A stretch of DNA of 23,453 nucleotides, taken from a virus. Of this stretch, positions 9,022-15,712 are shown in pieces (the first letter of the stretch is position 1; every line of letters begins with the position of its first letter). Below the pieces are notes generated by a model. It was not told the DNA's origin. It searched no databases and worked only from the letters and a program-made list of their open reading frames with translations. The stretch lies in IMG/VR virus record IMGVR_UViG_3300032240_000751, positions 1 through 23,453 of that record; one strand, given 5' to 3'. Position numbers and translations under genes: made by a program.

Positions 9022-9049
9022 ATTATACACTGTCAAATTTCAGTGTCAA
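9022..9049 (-). promoter_or_regulatory. Consensus sigma-70 promoter overlapping an operator-like dyad
   Basis: On the - strand a perfect TTGACA (9049-9044) is followed by a 16-bp spacer and a perfect TATAAT (9027-9022). The inverted repeat ACACTG (9046-9041), 8 nt, CAGTGT (9032-9027) runs from inside the -35 box to the first base of the -10 box, so a dimeric repressor bound there would block RNA polymerase. The -35 box lies in the last codons of the SNF2 helicase gene. The Gam-like start is 35 nt downstream of the -10 box. Confidence 0.85.
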
Positions 9050-10592
9050 GCTCTTGTTTGTATAAATCTACCAAACTTAAGTGCAAGTCGATTTTGTTTT
9101 GCAGCATGGTGTACATCCGGCGCTCGACCGGACTGCCTTGCAAGTGCGTGACTGTAACTTTGTTTGTCTGACCTGCGCGGTGTGCTCGGGAGTTAGCTTG
9201 CAAATAAATCTCAGTGGACGCTACTGGACCCCACCAGACAACTTGGTCAGCGCGAGTTAGCGTAATGCCGTGCGCAGTAGCCTGCGGCACCAACAACAAA
9301 ATGCGTGGGTCGTCTTCCGTTTGGAATTGTTTAATGATGTCTGCACGTCGTGTAGAAGCAACGCCGCCATGAATCGTCTGCACTGTGTATCCTTCTTTGA
9401 GCAGAGCATTTTCAACCATCTCAAGCGTGTGCCTATATGGTACAAACACCAATATCTTATGGTCGGTTTGCTCAATCACATTTAACAACTCAGCCATGCG
9501 ATTGGCTACGTCAAACTCAACCACACCACCATCATCCGTATACACCGCCCCTTGCGCAACTTGCAAAAGTTTGTTAAGCATGGCCGCCGCGTTGACCGCT
9601 GTAATTTCCGAGCCTGCAGCGATGGTCATCATTTGTTTGCGAAGAGCGTCATAGTACTTGGTCTGCTGAGGCGTCAACGGAACTTCACGCGTTGAGTACA
9701 ACAAGTCTGGCAAGTCCAAGCATTCTTCCTTGGTAAATCTAATCGCTGGTTGCAATACTTGGTGAACGGTCTGCTGTGCATCTTGTCTTGGCACCCATTT
9801 GTATTGCGTAAGTTTTAGCATCACCTTGTCACGAAACGCACCGAAGAACCTAGGCACCTTCTCAGGTGCCACAAGCTTAGCCAAGCCGTATGCGTCGAGT
9901 GGAGATTGCGATGCAGGCGTACCAGTCATCATCCACAGGCGTGTCGAAGGTTTAATCAAAGTAGCAAGGCACTTCCAACGATCAGTCGTTACGCTCTTAA
10001 CTGCATTGGCTTCGTCCACAATGATTAAGTCAAACCCACCGGCTTCCAACTCTGGATTGACTACCTTCACGCCATCAAAATTGATAATCACAAACTCGTA
10101 ATCACCTTCGATAACCTTCTGTCTTTGTGTGCGCGAGCCTTGCGCAATCGCCACTGTGCGGTGCATGACTGTCTTGAATAAATCAGATCGCCATGCGGTG
10201 TCCATGATGGACACTGGGCACACAACTAACACACGCTTGACTTTGCCTTGTTGCATCAAGTAATCAGCCGCCCATGCCGCTGCACTTGTCTTGCCTGTAC
10301 CTGCTTCGTTAAACACAAAGCAACGTGGATGGAGTGTGAGAAATTCTGCAGTGGTGCGTTGATGGTCAAAGGGTGTGTACATCCCCGGCCATTTGTAACG
10401 TCCCAAGATGGGACTAGGCACTTCACGAATACCTAGATTGCGTAAGAGTTGCACTTCGTCAAAACCCCAGTTAACAAGCACTTGGTCAACGTCTCCGTTG
10501 TTCTCAATAACCTTGCTCTTTGGAATGATTGAAGTGATTTGATCTGCCTTGCGTGTGTTAAACAGCAACGCCTTGTTGTCGATAACTTGCAT
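9033..10592 (-). CDS. SNF2-family DEAD/DEAH-type helicase
   Basis: A superfamily 2 ATPase of the SNF2/RAD54 type, 519 aa from the ATG at 10592. Seen are motif I FNEAGTGKTSAAAW (K101, T102), motif II VDEANAV (DEAN at 193-196), motif III MMTGTPAS (221-228), and in the C-terminal lobe TAHGITLTRADQVVWW and motif VI QANSRAHRAGQ. Phage enzymes of this group are thought to remodel forks or help recombination and replication restart. A longer version from TTG at 10646 is possible but would place a strong terminator hairpin inside its first codons. No Shine-Dalgarno is visible before the ATG, and the leader is AT-rich. The terminator at 10615-10644 ends only 22 nt before the start codon, so expression may depend on read-through. 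The next promoter downstream lies in the end of this gene. Confidence 0.92.
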   Translation of the reverse strand: MQVIDNKALLFNTRKADQITSIIPKSKVIENNGDVDQVLVNWGFDEVQLLRNLGIREVPSPILGRYKWPGMYTPFDHQRTTAEFLTLHPRCFVFNEAGTGKTSAAAWAADYLMQQGKVKRVLVVCPVSIMDTAWRSDLFKTVMHRTVAIAQGSRTQRQKVIEGDYEFVIINFDGVKVVNPELEAGGFDLIIVDEANAVKSVTTDRWKCLATLIKPSTRLWMMTGTPASQSPLDAYGLAKLVAPEKVPRFFGAFRDKVMLKLTQYKWVPRQDAQQTVHQVLQPAIRFTKEECLDLPDLLYSTREVPLTPQQTKYYDALRKQMMTIAAGSEITAVNAAAMLNKLLQVAQGAVYTDDGGVVEFDVANRMAELLNVIEQTDHKILVFVPYRHTLEMVENALLKEGYTVQTIHGGVASTRRADIIKQFQTEDDPRILLLVPQATAHGITLTRADQVVWWGPVASTEIYLQANSRAHRAGQTNKVTVTHLQGSPVERRMYTMLQNKIDLHLSLVDLYKQELDTEI

Positions 10593-10614
10593 GATAAATT
10601 TGAATAGAAGTGAC

Positions 10615-10644
10615 AAAAATAGCCGAGTAGCACTGCTACTCGGC
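10615..10644 (-). terminator. Strong rho-independent terminator between HNH and SNF2 genes
   Basis: A perfect 10-bp stem, GCCGAGTAGC (10644-10635 read on the - strand) with its complement (10631-10622), has a 3-nt loop and is followed by TATTTTTG on the - strand (T-tract 10620-10615). It lies 71 nt past the HNH stop and 22 nt before the helicase ATG. Confidence 0.85.
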
Positions 10645-10714
10645 AAACCCTACAGGAGAAAGGAACCAATGAAACAACTCAGCAACTGCAGCCACCGAGT
10701 GATTCCATCTTACA

Positions 10715-11005
10715 TTATTTTTTACGCTCGCGCTTGGAAATTTGTGACTTCATGTCACCGGTTTTTGTGCGAGAAAAACTACGATTTGCATTGTCTGTTG
10801 CGGCACGAAGATTGCTTAGGGATGATGTACCGCCCTTGGATAAAGCCTTTTTATGGTCGACATCTACGTCATCCGGCAATGTGCCGTGAGCCTTCTCGTA
10901 CGCGCGTCTTGCCTTATGTCTTTCTGACTGGGCAGCGAGCTGTTTAGGAGTGCCTTGATAGCGTTCGTATTCTTGCTTGTAATTGCGTGGTTTTTTATCA
11001 GCCAT
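10715..11005 (-). CDS. HNH endonuclease
   Basis: A 96-aa HNH nuclease. The motif region is VDVDHKKALSKGG (D50, H51) followed by SNLRAATDNANRSF (N65, N72, N74), the usual small phage HNH pattern in which His is the general base and the Asn/His residues hold the metal. The N-terminal KPRNYKQEYERYQGTPKQ matches phage HNH proteins encoded near replication or packaging genes. ATG at 11005 has GAGA seven nucleotides upstream and overlaps the Cas4-like stop by 8 bp; the longer open frame to 11074 is not needed. It is followed by the 10615-10644 terminator, so it ends its transcription unit. Role is either nicking in replication or packaging, or homing; the lack of an intron or intein nearby argues against homing. 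Confidence 0.88.
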   Translation of the reverse strand: MADKKPRNYKQEYERYQGTPKQLAAQSERHKARRAYEKAHGTLPDDVDVDHKKALSKGGTSSLSNLRAATDNANRSFSRTKTGDMKSQISKRERKK

Positions 11006-11660
11006 TGTGATTCTCACAAGTAGTAACTGGGCAGAATTTGCACAGCGCAGAGCTTCGGGGATTCCATACCCCATGCACCACAGCCGCTTCGATTGCGCTA
11101 GCCCTGCCAGCCCATTTAGACAGGATTTCAGGCAACTGTTTACGAGTGTACTCAGACTTAATTACATCGCCAACTACAACAAATAACAGCACGCCTTTGA
11201 CGGTGTGTACATCGGGATGGTGAATCATCACCATAGCTGCCATAAGTTCTAACTGTGCGCTATCTGCGTAGCGACTTGACTTGCCGGTCTTATAGTCGGC
11301 TACCCTTGCGATGCCGTTGTCGTGGTTGATTGCAAGGTAGTCTGGGATGCCTCGGAACCATACATCTTTGTCAAAGAATCCGCATGGCGTAAAGTCTGCG
11401 CGGATGCCAAGTTTTTCTTCACAGCGGATGTCGCCTTTGAAGTTGGCAAGAGGTTCCACGAATGGTTTGTAGTGCGCATAACTTGCTGGAAGTGGTGTCT
11501 TATCACGGATGTATTCTTCAAATGCTTTGTGTACAGCAGTGCCGTATAGGGTTGCTTCAGTGTCTTTAAACTTATACTTTTTTAGTATTTTAACTTCATG
11601 GTATCTGCGCGGACAGCTTTCGTAATCTTTGATGCTCGAGTAAGAATGTGATAGCGTCAT
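10998..11660 (-). CDS. Cas4/RecB-like PD-(D/E)XK exonuclease with Fe-S cluster cysteines
   Basis: A 220-aa nuclease of the Cas4/AddB-C-terminal type. Motifs in order: N-terminal C16 (YESCPRRYH), H44 (GTAVHKAFEEY), D107 (FRGIPDYLA), D122-Y-K124 (VADYKTGKSS), Q136 (DSAQLELM), and C-terminal C207, C210, C215 (LCKFCPVTTC). The single early and three late cysteines are the classic arrangement for a 4Fe-4S cluster that clamps the nuclease domain. Such phage enzymes resect ends for recombination-dependent replication. ATG at 11660 is followed at once by the conserved HSYSSIKDYESC; the open frame to 11786 overlaps the polymerase gene and is probably not translated. No Shine-Dalgarno is visible, and a hairpin lies directly upstream. 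Confidence 0.88.
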   Translation of the reverse strand: MTLSHSYSSIKDYESCPRRYHEVKILKKYKFKDTEATLYGTAVHKAFEEYIRDKTPLPASYAHYKPFVEPLANFKGDIRCEEKLGIRADFTPCGFFDKDVWFRGIPDYLAINHDNGIARVADYKTGKSSRYADSAQLELMAAMVMIHHPDVHTVKGVLLFVVVGDVIKSEYTRKQLPEILSKWAGRASAIEAAVVHGVWNPRSSALCKFCPVTTCENHNG

Positions 11661-11669
11661 GGAAAGAAC

Positions 11670-11691
11670 CGAGTTTGTTTTTGCAAACCCG
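11670..11691 (-). other. Hairpin in the leader of the Cas4-like gene
   Basis: Read on the - strand, CGGGTTTG and CAAACTCG form an 8-bp stem with one G-U pair around a 6-nt A-rich loop. It is followed by GTTCTTTCC and then the Cas4-like ATG. It lies between the polymerase stop and the nuclease start. It could be a weak terminator or a translational control hairpin; on the + strand the same position is a C-A mismatch, so it suits - strand RNA better. Confidence 0.35.
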
Positions 11692-11701
11692 AGTGTACCA
11701 A

Positions 11702-13609
11702 TTAACAATCCCCATAGGAAGCCCCTACGCCTGATTCGCAAGCTAGCGGTAAAGTTTGTGCCCACTTTGGTCTCCATGACATGCACTCCTCAACGTATCG
11801 TTGTGCTTCATCTTGTTCTTCAATCGGTGCGATACAAGCCACAGCATCATGGACTGTCAACACCACCTTATACTTCTTGCCGATTTTCAGCATCTGCTCC
11901 GCAACGACCTGCCTTGCTACGGCTTGACACACGTTCTCCACTACTTTCCCGCCGTAGATATACACGGGTAATCCCTTAGAGAAGTAGCGCCATTGGTCTT
12001 TGTGGGTCTTCTCATCAACCACTTTGGCTAAGTCAGGGTATTGAATAAACAACCCACTAGGTAGGGTTAACCCTTTACCCGGAACTGCGTTAATTAAACC
12101 TTGCGCATCCACCTGAAAACCGTTGCCTGTACGCAACGAAATCAAAGCCTCATCTGCTTTACGCCACAACTCAGGTATCTTGTAGTAGGCATGCCTGTAT
12201 GCGTCAATAATGCGTTTTGCCTCGTCTTCGGTCGCGTCTACCCCAGCCTGCATTTTGAGAAATACTTTTAGCTTGTGGTGCCCAACGCCGTATCCCGCAC
12301 CGAGAATCACGACCTTGCCAACTTGACGTTGCTGACGGTCAATCTCCTCTACAGGTACTTTGTATATCTTGCTCGCCATCAGTTTATACACATCTAGGGA
12401 ACGCGAGAACGCATCTATCAAGTCATGCTGCCCTGCAAGCCACGCCAGTGTCCGTGCCTCAATCTGCGCTGAGTCGCAGTCAATCACAACGTAACCCGTG
12501 GGGGCTTTGATAGCCTTCTTAATCTTGCCTGCGTTCGTACCGCGTGATGGTAAGTTCTGCAGGTTTACAGAATCCTGACCAGACCACCTGCCAGAGTGGG
12601 CACCGTAGTAACGCAGAGGTACAGGAAACTTGCCTCGAGTAGACATACCAATAAAGCGTTCAGTGCGAGTTTCTTCAATTGTTGTCTTGTTTCCAAGGCG
12701 TGCGGCGACAAGCATTTGGACTCGTTCATCGGGATGCTCCTCTAGGTCTTTAAATTCCTGATCGGTTTTGGCAAACGCATAGGCTAACTTGCCAGTGCGC
12801 AGGCTTACTTTCATGGGCGGTACAACGCCGTAGTTCTCGAGTACCTTGGCAAACTTGTCGTTAGACATGAGCAGCTTCTTGATGCCGTCCATACCTTCGC
12901 TAAAGATTGCATGCACATACTCGGGGTCAGCGTCCTTCAGCATGAAGTCCCGCACGGATTCCATCAGGGCTTCCTTGGCATCCTTCACGGCTTCCAAGTG
13001 GTCAACGAGTAGTGTCTTGTCTAACTCAAGCACAGGCTCAATGAACATGCGCAAAGTCATGTCCATCAGTTTCAGTTCTTGCTTTGGGAAACCCATCGCC
13101 ATGTATTTGTTGAACAGCGTGTAGGTTAACTCGGTGTCGTTGATGCAGTATTGAGCGTAGCGCGCCAACTCCTCGGCGGAGAAGTCAGCGTAGTGTTTGC
13201 CTTTGGCATGCAGCACCTCATCGCCCTTGGCTCCAATACCCATGCGTTCAGCTTGCTTGGCTAAGCCATGCGCTTTCTCGTGGGGAAACAAGGCTCGGGA
13301 CATACCAAGCGTATCAAACCAAGCCAGTGGCTTTACGCCGTACAGCCAGTCGAGAACAGCGCCATCGAACGCAGTGTTCTGTGCAACCACCATCGCATCA
13401 GACCAGTCGAATTCTTTTAGTATCCGTTCCACTTGCGGCTTGGGATACCAGACTGTCTTGCCATCATCCACTTTGATTGCTATGCCAATCATCTCGAACT
13501 GAGGCGACCGCACATATTCCTCGGTAGGAATCTTGGTCAGGGAATACTCAGTTGAGTAGAAGCATTCAAGGTCAAGTGTTACGATTTTTGGCATAAACTT
13601 TTTCTTCAT
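11702..13609 (-). CDS. polA: DNA polymerase I (family A) with 3'-5' exonuclease
   Basis: A 635-aa replicative phage polymerase with no 5'-3' exonuclease domain. The proofreading domain shows D13-L-E15 (TLDLECFY), NTAFDGAVLDW (78-88) and YCINDTEL with the Exo III aspartate D158. Polymerase motif A is CDSAQIEARTLAWL (D379, E384). Motif B is RQVGKVVILGAGYG (R428, K432, Y440), in which the position equivalent to E. coli Phe762 is Leu436. Motif C is LTVHDAV (H587, D588), with Ala at the position of the usual Glu883. ATG at 13609 is chosen; an ATG at 13594 is possible, and neither has a strong ribosome site. It overlaps the end of the upstream unknown gene by 38 bp. Both metal-binding aspartates and the O-helix lysine are present, so it should be active. 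Confidence 0.95.
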   Translation of the reverse strand: MKKKFMPKIVTLDLECFYSTEYSLTKIPTEEYVRSPQFEMIGIAIKVDDGKTVWYPKPQVERILKEFDWSDAMVVAQNTAFDGAVLDWLYGVKPLAWFDTLGMSRALFPHEKAHGLAKQAERMGIGAKGDEVLHAKGKHYADFSAEELARYAQYCINDTELTYTLFNKYMAMGFPKQELKLMDMTLRMFIEPVLELDKTLLVDHLEAVKDAKEALMESVRDFMLKDADPEYVHAIFSEGMDGIKKLLMSNDKFAKVLENYGVVPPMKVSLRTGKLAYAFAKTDQEFKDLEEHPDERVQMLVAARLGNKTTIEETRTERFIGMSTRGKFPVPLRYYGAHSGRWSGQDSVNLQNLPSRGTNAGKIKKAIKAPTGYVVIDCDSAQIEARTLAWLAGQHDLIDAFSRSLDVYKLMASKIYKVPVEEIDRQQRQVGKVVILGAGYGVGHHKLKVFLKMQAGVDATEDEAKRIIDAYRHAYYKIPELWRKADEALISLRTGNGFQVDAQGLINAVPGKGLTLPSGLFIQYPDLAKVVDEKTHKDQWRYFSKGLPVYIYGGKVVENVCQAVARQVVAEQMLKIGKKYKVVLTVHDAVACIAPIEEQDEAQRYVEECMSWRPKWAQTLPLACESGVGASYGDC

Positions 13610-13982
13610 CTTTGATTATCTGCACCTGCGCACCCATTGCTCGTGGGTCAGTCCAACGTTGCATTAAACGTTTACCTGAAGGAGTCATGCGTTCCATTGT
13701 TAAATCTTGCTCTTGCGGGGACAACAGTTGGTGAAATATTTTGGCTTCGAACCTAGCACGACGGGTTTCCTTATACGCTTCAAGCAATGCTGCTTTCTCA
13801 TCTTCGTTCAGATACCACAACCGATGTATCTCTCCGTCTCGCTTTACAGTTAACAGATCATCTAGTTTTGACGCAAGTTCTCCAAACTTTACGTTTTGGG
13901 GGCGACCATCATTTAAATCCCCAAAGAAGTCCTCGGGGTGTGTCTTGAGTCGTTCAATTATTACTTGTACTGATTGCATCAT
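13572..13982 (-). CDS. Conserved-looking phage protein of unknown function
   Basis: A 136-aa soluble protein, rich in charged residues, with a helical N-terminus (SVQVIIERLKTHPEDFFGDL), a central IHRLWYLNEDEKAALLEAYK, and a C-terminal SGKRLMQRWTDPRAMGAQVQ. I do not recognise a domain. The start ATG at 13982 overlaps the VRR-NUC stop in the ATGA pattern, with AGGAG eight nucleotides upstream, so the two are probably translationally coupled. Its end overlaps the polymerase start, and this tight placement suggests a replication accessory role, which is inference only. Confidence 0.75.
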   Translation of the reverse strand: MMQSVQVIIERLKTHPEDFFGDLNDGRPQNVKFGELASKLDDLLTVKRDGEIHRLWYLNEDEKAALLEAYKETRRARFEAKIFHQLLSPQEQDLTMERMTPSGKRLMQRWTDPRAMGAQVQIIKDEEKVYAKNRNT

Positions 13983-14275
13983 GTCATGCACTCCTCTATT
14001 ATTCGTTCTAGGTAATCGTAGTTGTCTTCACGGATGATGAGTGTATACCCACCACAAGCGTTGATTAGTTGTAGGTTCTTGAGTTGCAGTGCAGTCGCCT
14101 GCCCCTTGCCTGCCTTGGCTTCGATAGCCATGAACTTACCATTCACACAGCACAGAAAGTCAGGCACTCCACTGTTGCCGTAGCCAGTGCCAATCGGCAT
14201 GGCGTAGTAGATGTCATGCTTCTTCAAGATTGTTTTAATCTTGGCTTTGACTTTACTTTCGGGTGTCGCTGCCAT
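13979..14275 (-). CDS. VRR-NUC domain nuclease
   Basis: A 98-aa stand-alone VRR-NUC protein of the PD-(D/E)XK fold. Visible motifs are GVPDFLCCVNGKFMAIEAKA with D39, E52 and K54, then the Gln-containing helix TALQLKNLQL (Q64) and the closing GGYTLII strand. The length matches the small single-domain phage versions, which are thought to cleave branched or Holliday-type DNA. ATG at 14275 has GAGG six nucleotides upstream and overlaps the DUF3310 gene by 23 bp. It lies directly before the polymerase-associated genes. Confidence 0.92.
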   Translation of the reverse strand: MAATPESKVKAKIKTILKKHDIYYAMPIGTGYGNSGVPDFLCCVNGKFMAIEAKAGKGQATALQLKNLQLINACGGYTLIIREDNYDYLERIIEECMT

Positions 14276-14480
14276 TGGCTACCTCAAGCAGTTTGGCTAA
14301 GTAATGTTGAGCTTTCTTCAAGTCCTCAATACCGTTTTTGTTTTTCCAACGTGACACATACTTCACCACGTTGCCCTCGAGATACCCAAGGTCGTTTGCA
14401 ATGATGTAATCCCATGGTTGAATGGACTTGTCTTTGTAATGGCTACCGCCAACTTGCATGTCATCAGCGCGTTCAATCAT
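14253..14480 (-). CDS. DUF3310 (SaV-like) protein
   Basis: A 75-aa protein with the DUF3310 signature: VGGSHYKDKSIQPWDYI near the start, then YLEGNVVKYVSRWKNKNGIE, and DLKKAQHYLAKLLE at the end. This domain is very common in tailed phages, sometimes labelled nucleotide kinase, but has no established activity; homologues of the Sav type are linked to phage sensitivity to host AbiV-type abortive infection. ATG at 14480 overlaps the previous mini-gene in the ATGA pattern and has GGAG eight nucleotides upstream. Confidence 0.92.
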   Translation of the reverse strand: MIERADDMQVGGSHYKDKSIQPWDYIIANDLGYLEGNVVKYVSRWKNKNGIEDLKKAQHYLAKLLEVANGSDTRK

Positions 14481-14602
14481 TTTTGTTTCTCCAAGAAAAC
14501 GTCATAGTACTTTTTTGGCATTGGGGCTTTCTTGTCGAGGGTATCCCTCAACCATTCGGCTCCGCCTAGTTGTTGCAAGATCATCCAATGTCTATCAGAC
14601 AT
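14477..14602 (-). CDS. 41-aa mini-protein of unknown function
   Basis: A short frame starting MSDRHWMILQQLGGAEWLRD and ending in PKKYYDVFLEKQK. Its ATG at 14602 overlaps the upstream stop by 8 bp, and its TGA overlaps the DUF3310 ATG by 4 bp, exactly the packing seen at neighbouring junctions. The sequence reads like a small helix-turn-helix-like helical protein with well-mixed composition. Its last codons also hold the ribosome site of the DUF3310 gene. The own ribosome site is weak, so it probably depends on coupling. Confidence 0.65.
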   Translation of the reverse strand: MSDRHWMILQQLGGAEWLRDTLDKKAPMPKKYYDVFLEKQK

Positions 14603-14912
14603 TCTTACGTATCGTGCCTTTAACGGCTCGGGGGGTTTTGGTCGGGGCATCGTCGGGTGTCTTCTCGTGTTTGTTTGGGATTCGTTCTTTGGCTCTTGTG
14701 TATGTGCCGAACTGTTTGTAGCCTAAGCCTTCTTCGCTCTTGACCGTGCCGGTCGCAGTCTTGGCACGGAAGTACGGGTCAAGCAAAAAGATACTGGGGC
14801 GGTCGACTTGCGCCAACTCTTCCCATGGATTCAGCACTTTGGGGGGTGTATTATCTTTCAAAACAAAGCAACCTTTCTTAGGGTCATACCTTACTAAATC
14901 AGAAACTTTCAT
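14595..14912 (-). CDS. Phage protein of unknown function
   Basis: A 105-aa protein beginning MKVSDLVRYDPKKGCFVLK, with a central SIFLLDPYFRAKTATGTVK and a basic, Pro/Thr-rich C-terminus (NKHEKTPDDAPTKTPRAVKG). No family recognised. ATG at 14912 has a strong AGGAG eight nucleotides upstream and overlaps the previous stop as ATGA. The basic tail could contact nucleic acid, but there is no motif to prove it. Confidence 0.75.
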   Translation of the reverse strand: MKVSDLVRYDPKKGCFVLKDNTPPKVLNPWEELAQVDRPSIFLLDPYFRAKTATGTVKSEEGLGYKQFGTYTRAKERIPNKHEKTPDDAPTKTPRAVKGTIRKNV

Positions 14913-15178
14913 GTGTTCTTCTCCTTGAGTTTGGCTTCAATGGCTCGGACACACTCAGCATCTACGACTGCATGAACATCAAAAGATTCCACCTCCTCGT
15001 CCGTCAGTCCTATCCATGGGCTTAAAGTCTTTTGGACTTTAGCCTGAGCCGCCATGCCATCTTCGTATCCTTTGGAATACACCTCGTTGTCGGCATCAAT
15101 TAGTTGTTTGATAAGACTTAAGCTTTCCTCACAAACCTTTGTCAGGCTTTCTACGGCAATAGCGCGTTTGATAATCAT
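14909..15178 (-). CDS. Phage protein of unknown function
   Basis: An 89-aa acidic, mostly helical protein (VESLTKVCEESLSLIKQLID near the start). It carries a short SPWIGLTDEEVESF segment, a phrase often seen in small tailed-phage proteins, and ends AIEAKLKEKNT. ATG at 15178 overlaps the stop of the 31-aa mini-gene as ATGA, with GAGG ten nucleotides upstream. No function can be assigned. Confidence 0.7.
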   Translation of the reverse strand: MIIKRAIAVESLTKVCEESLSLIKQLIDADNEVYSKGYEDGMAAQAKVQKTLSPWIGLTDEEVESFDVHAVVDAECVRAIEAKLKEKNT

Positions 15179-15270
15179 AGCGGTGAGTCCTCATGGTTGT
15201 CGGGGTTGAACTTAGGCACTCGGTTACCCGAGTCCTTGGGGTTTGGGAATGGGGGGAAAGGCCAAGTCAT
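15175..15270 (-). CDS. 31-aa proline-rich mini-protein
   Basis: A short frame beginning MTWPFPPFPNPKDSGNRVPK, proline- and asparagine-rich, likely unstructured. It fits exactly between two genes: its ATG overlaps the upstream TGA, and its TGA overlaps the downstream ATG, each by 4 bp. AAGGGG lies six nucleotides upstream of the ATG, inside the stem of a hairpin whose loop holds the start codon. The fit at both ends is the main evidence that it is translated. Confidence 0.6.
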   Translation of the reverse strand: MTWPFPPFPNPKDSGNRVPKFNPDNHEDSPL

Positions 15271-15278
15271 GCTTGGCC
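15260..15278 (-). promoter_or_regulatory. Hairpin with the overlapping start/stop codons in its loop
   Basis: On the - strand GGCCAAG and CTTGGCC form a perfect 7-bp stem around a 5-nt loop, CATGA. The loop contains both the ATG of the 31-aa gene and the TGA of the gene before it, and the 5' stem arm covers part of the ribosome site. This would keep the start closed until a ribosome finishing the upstream gene opens it. Confidence 0.55.
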
Positions 15279-15518
15279 CCTTGCTTGTATTAACTGCTGA
15301 TAATCATCAAGTCCTTTATTCATAACGCCAAGCATTTCTGAACGGCTGTACAAGTCAAACGGCGTAAGTTTATGGCGTAACTTAGCACAAGCCTCACGCT
15401 CATGCTCGGCAATTAGCTTAGCCAGTTGTTGAAACTTCTCAATATCCTTGTCACTTGCATGACGGACAAAACCTAGCCCTGCCTTTTCTGCTACGTCAAA
15501 TAGTTCTTCCTGTGTCAT
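15267..15518 (-). CDS. Phage protein of unknown function
   Basis: An 83-aa helical protein with KFQQLAKLIAEHEREACAKL in the middle, a phrase frequent in small tailed-phage proteins of unknown role. ATG at 15518 overlaps the upstream stop as ATGA and has GGAGG eight nucleotides upstream. Its stop codon lies in the loop of the 15260-15278 hairpin. No function can be assigned. Confidence 0.75.
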   Translation of the reverse strand: MTQEELFDVAEKAGLGFVRHASDKDIEKFQQLAKLIAEHEREACAKLRHKLTPFDLYSRSEMLGVMNKGLDDYQQLIQARGQA

Positions 15519-15712
15519 TTAGGGTGCCTCCATTCGGTTCGTGGCGGTATGTGCAATGTTGGTTGGTGCGCGCGCACCATGTAGAAGTGAATCAAGAAAT
15601 TGATTACTTGGTTGTACGTCATCTTCACGCCAGTGTCATGGGTCAACTGATCGCGTATAGCTTCAATGTCACCAGACACAGGCAGTGTGATTCGCTTAGC
15701 CTTGGTTTTCAT
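15515..15712 (-). CDS. Small basic protein, possible ribbon-helix-helix type
   Basis: A 65-aa protein beginning KTKAKRITLPVSGDIEAIRD, a short basic strand followed by a helix, then a second helix (YNQVINFLIHFYMV). The order strand-helix-helix resembles Arc/MetJ-type DNA-binding proteins, but the match is by eye only. The ATG at 15712 overlaps the upstream TGA as ATGA, with GGAG about ten nucleotides upstream. Confidence 0.65.
   Translation of the reverse strand: MKTKAKRITLPVSGDIEAIRDQLTHDTGVKMTYNQVINFLIHFYMVRAHQPTLHIPPRTEWRHPK

Noticed and set aside
10998-11660. A CRISPR adaptation locus based on the Cas4-like gene
   Set aside because: No Cas1 or Cas2 gene and no repeat-spacer array; the six repeated elements are about 1 kb apart with genes between them.
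15013-15036. Inverted repeat AAAGTC/GACTTT inside the gene at 14909-15178
   Set aside because: Six AT-rich pairs within a coding region and no related copy with the same layout; likely chance.
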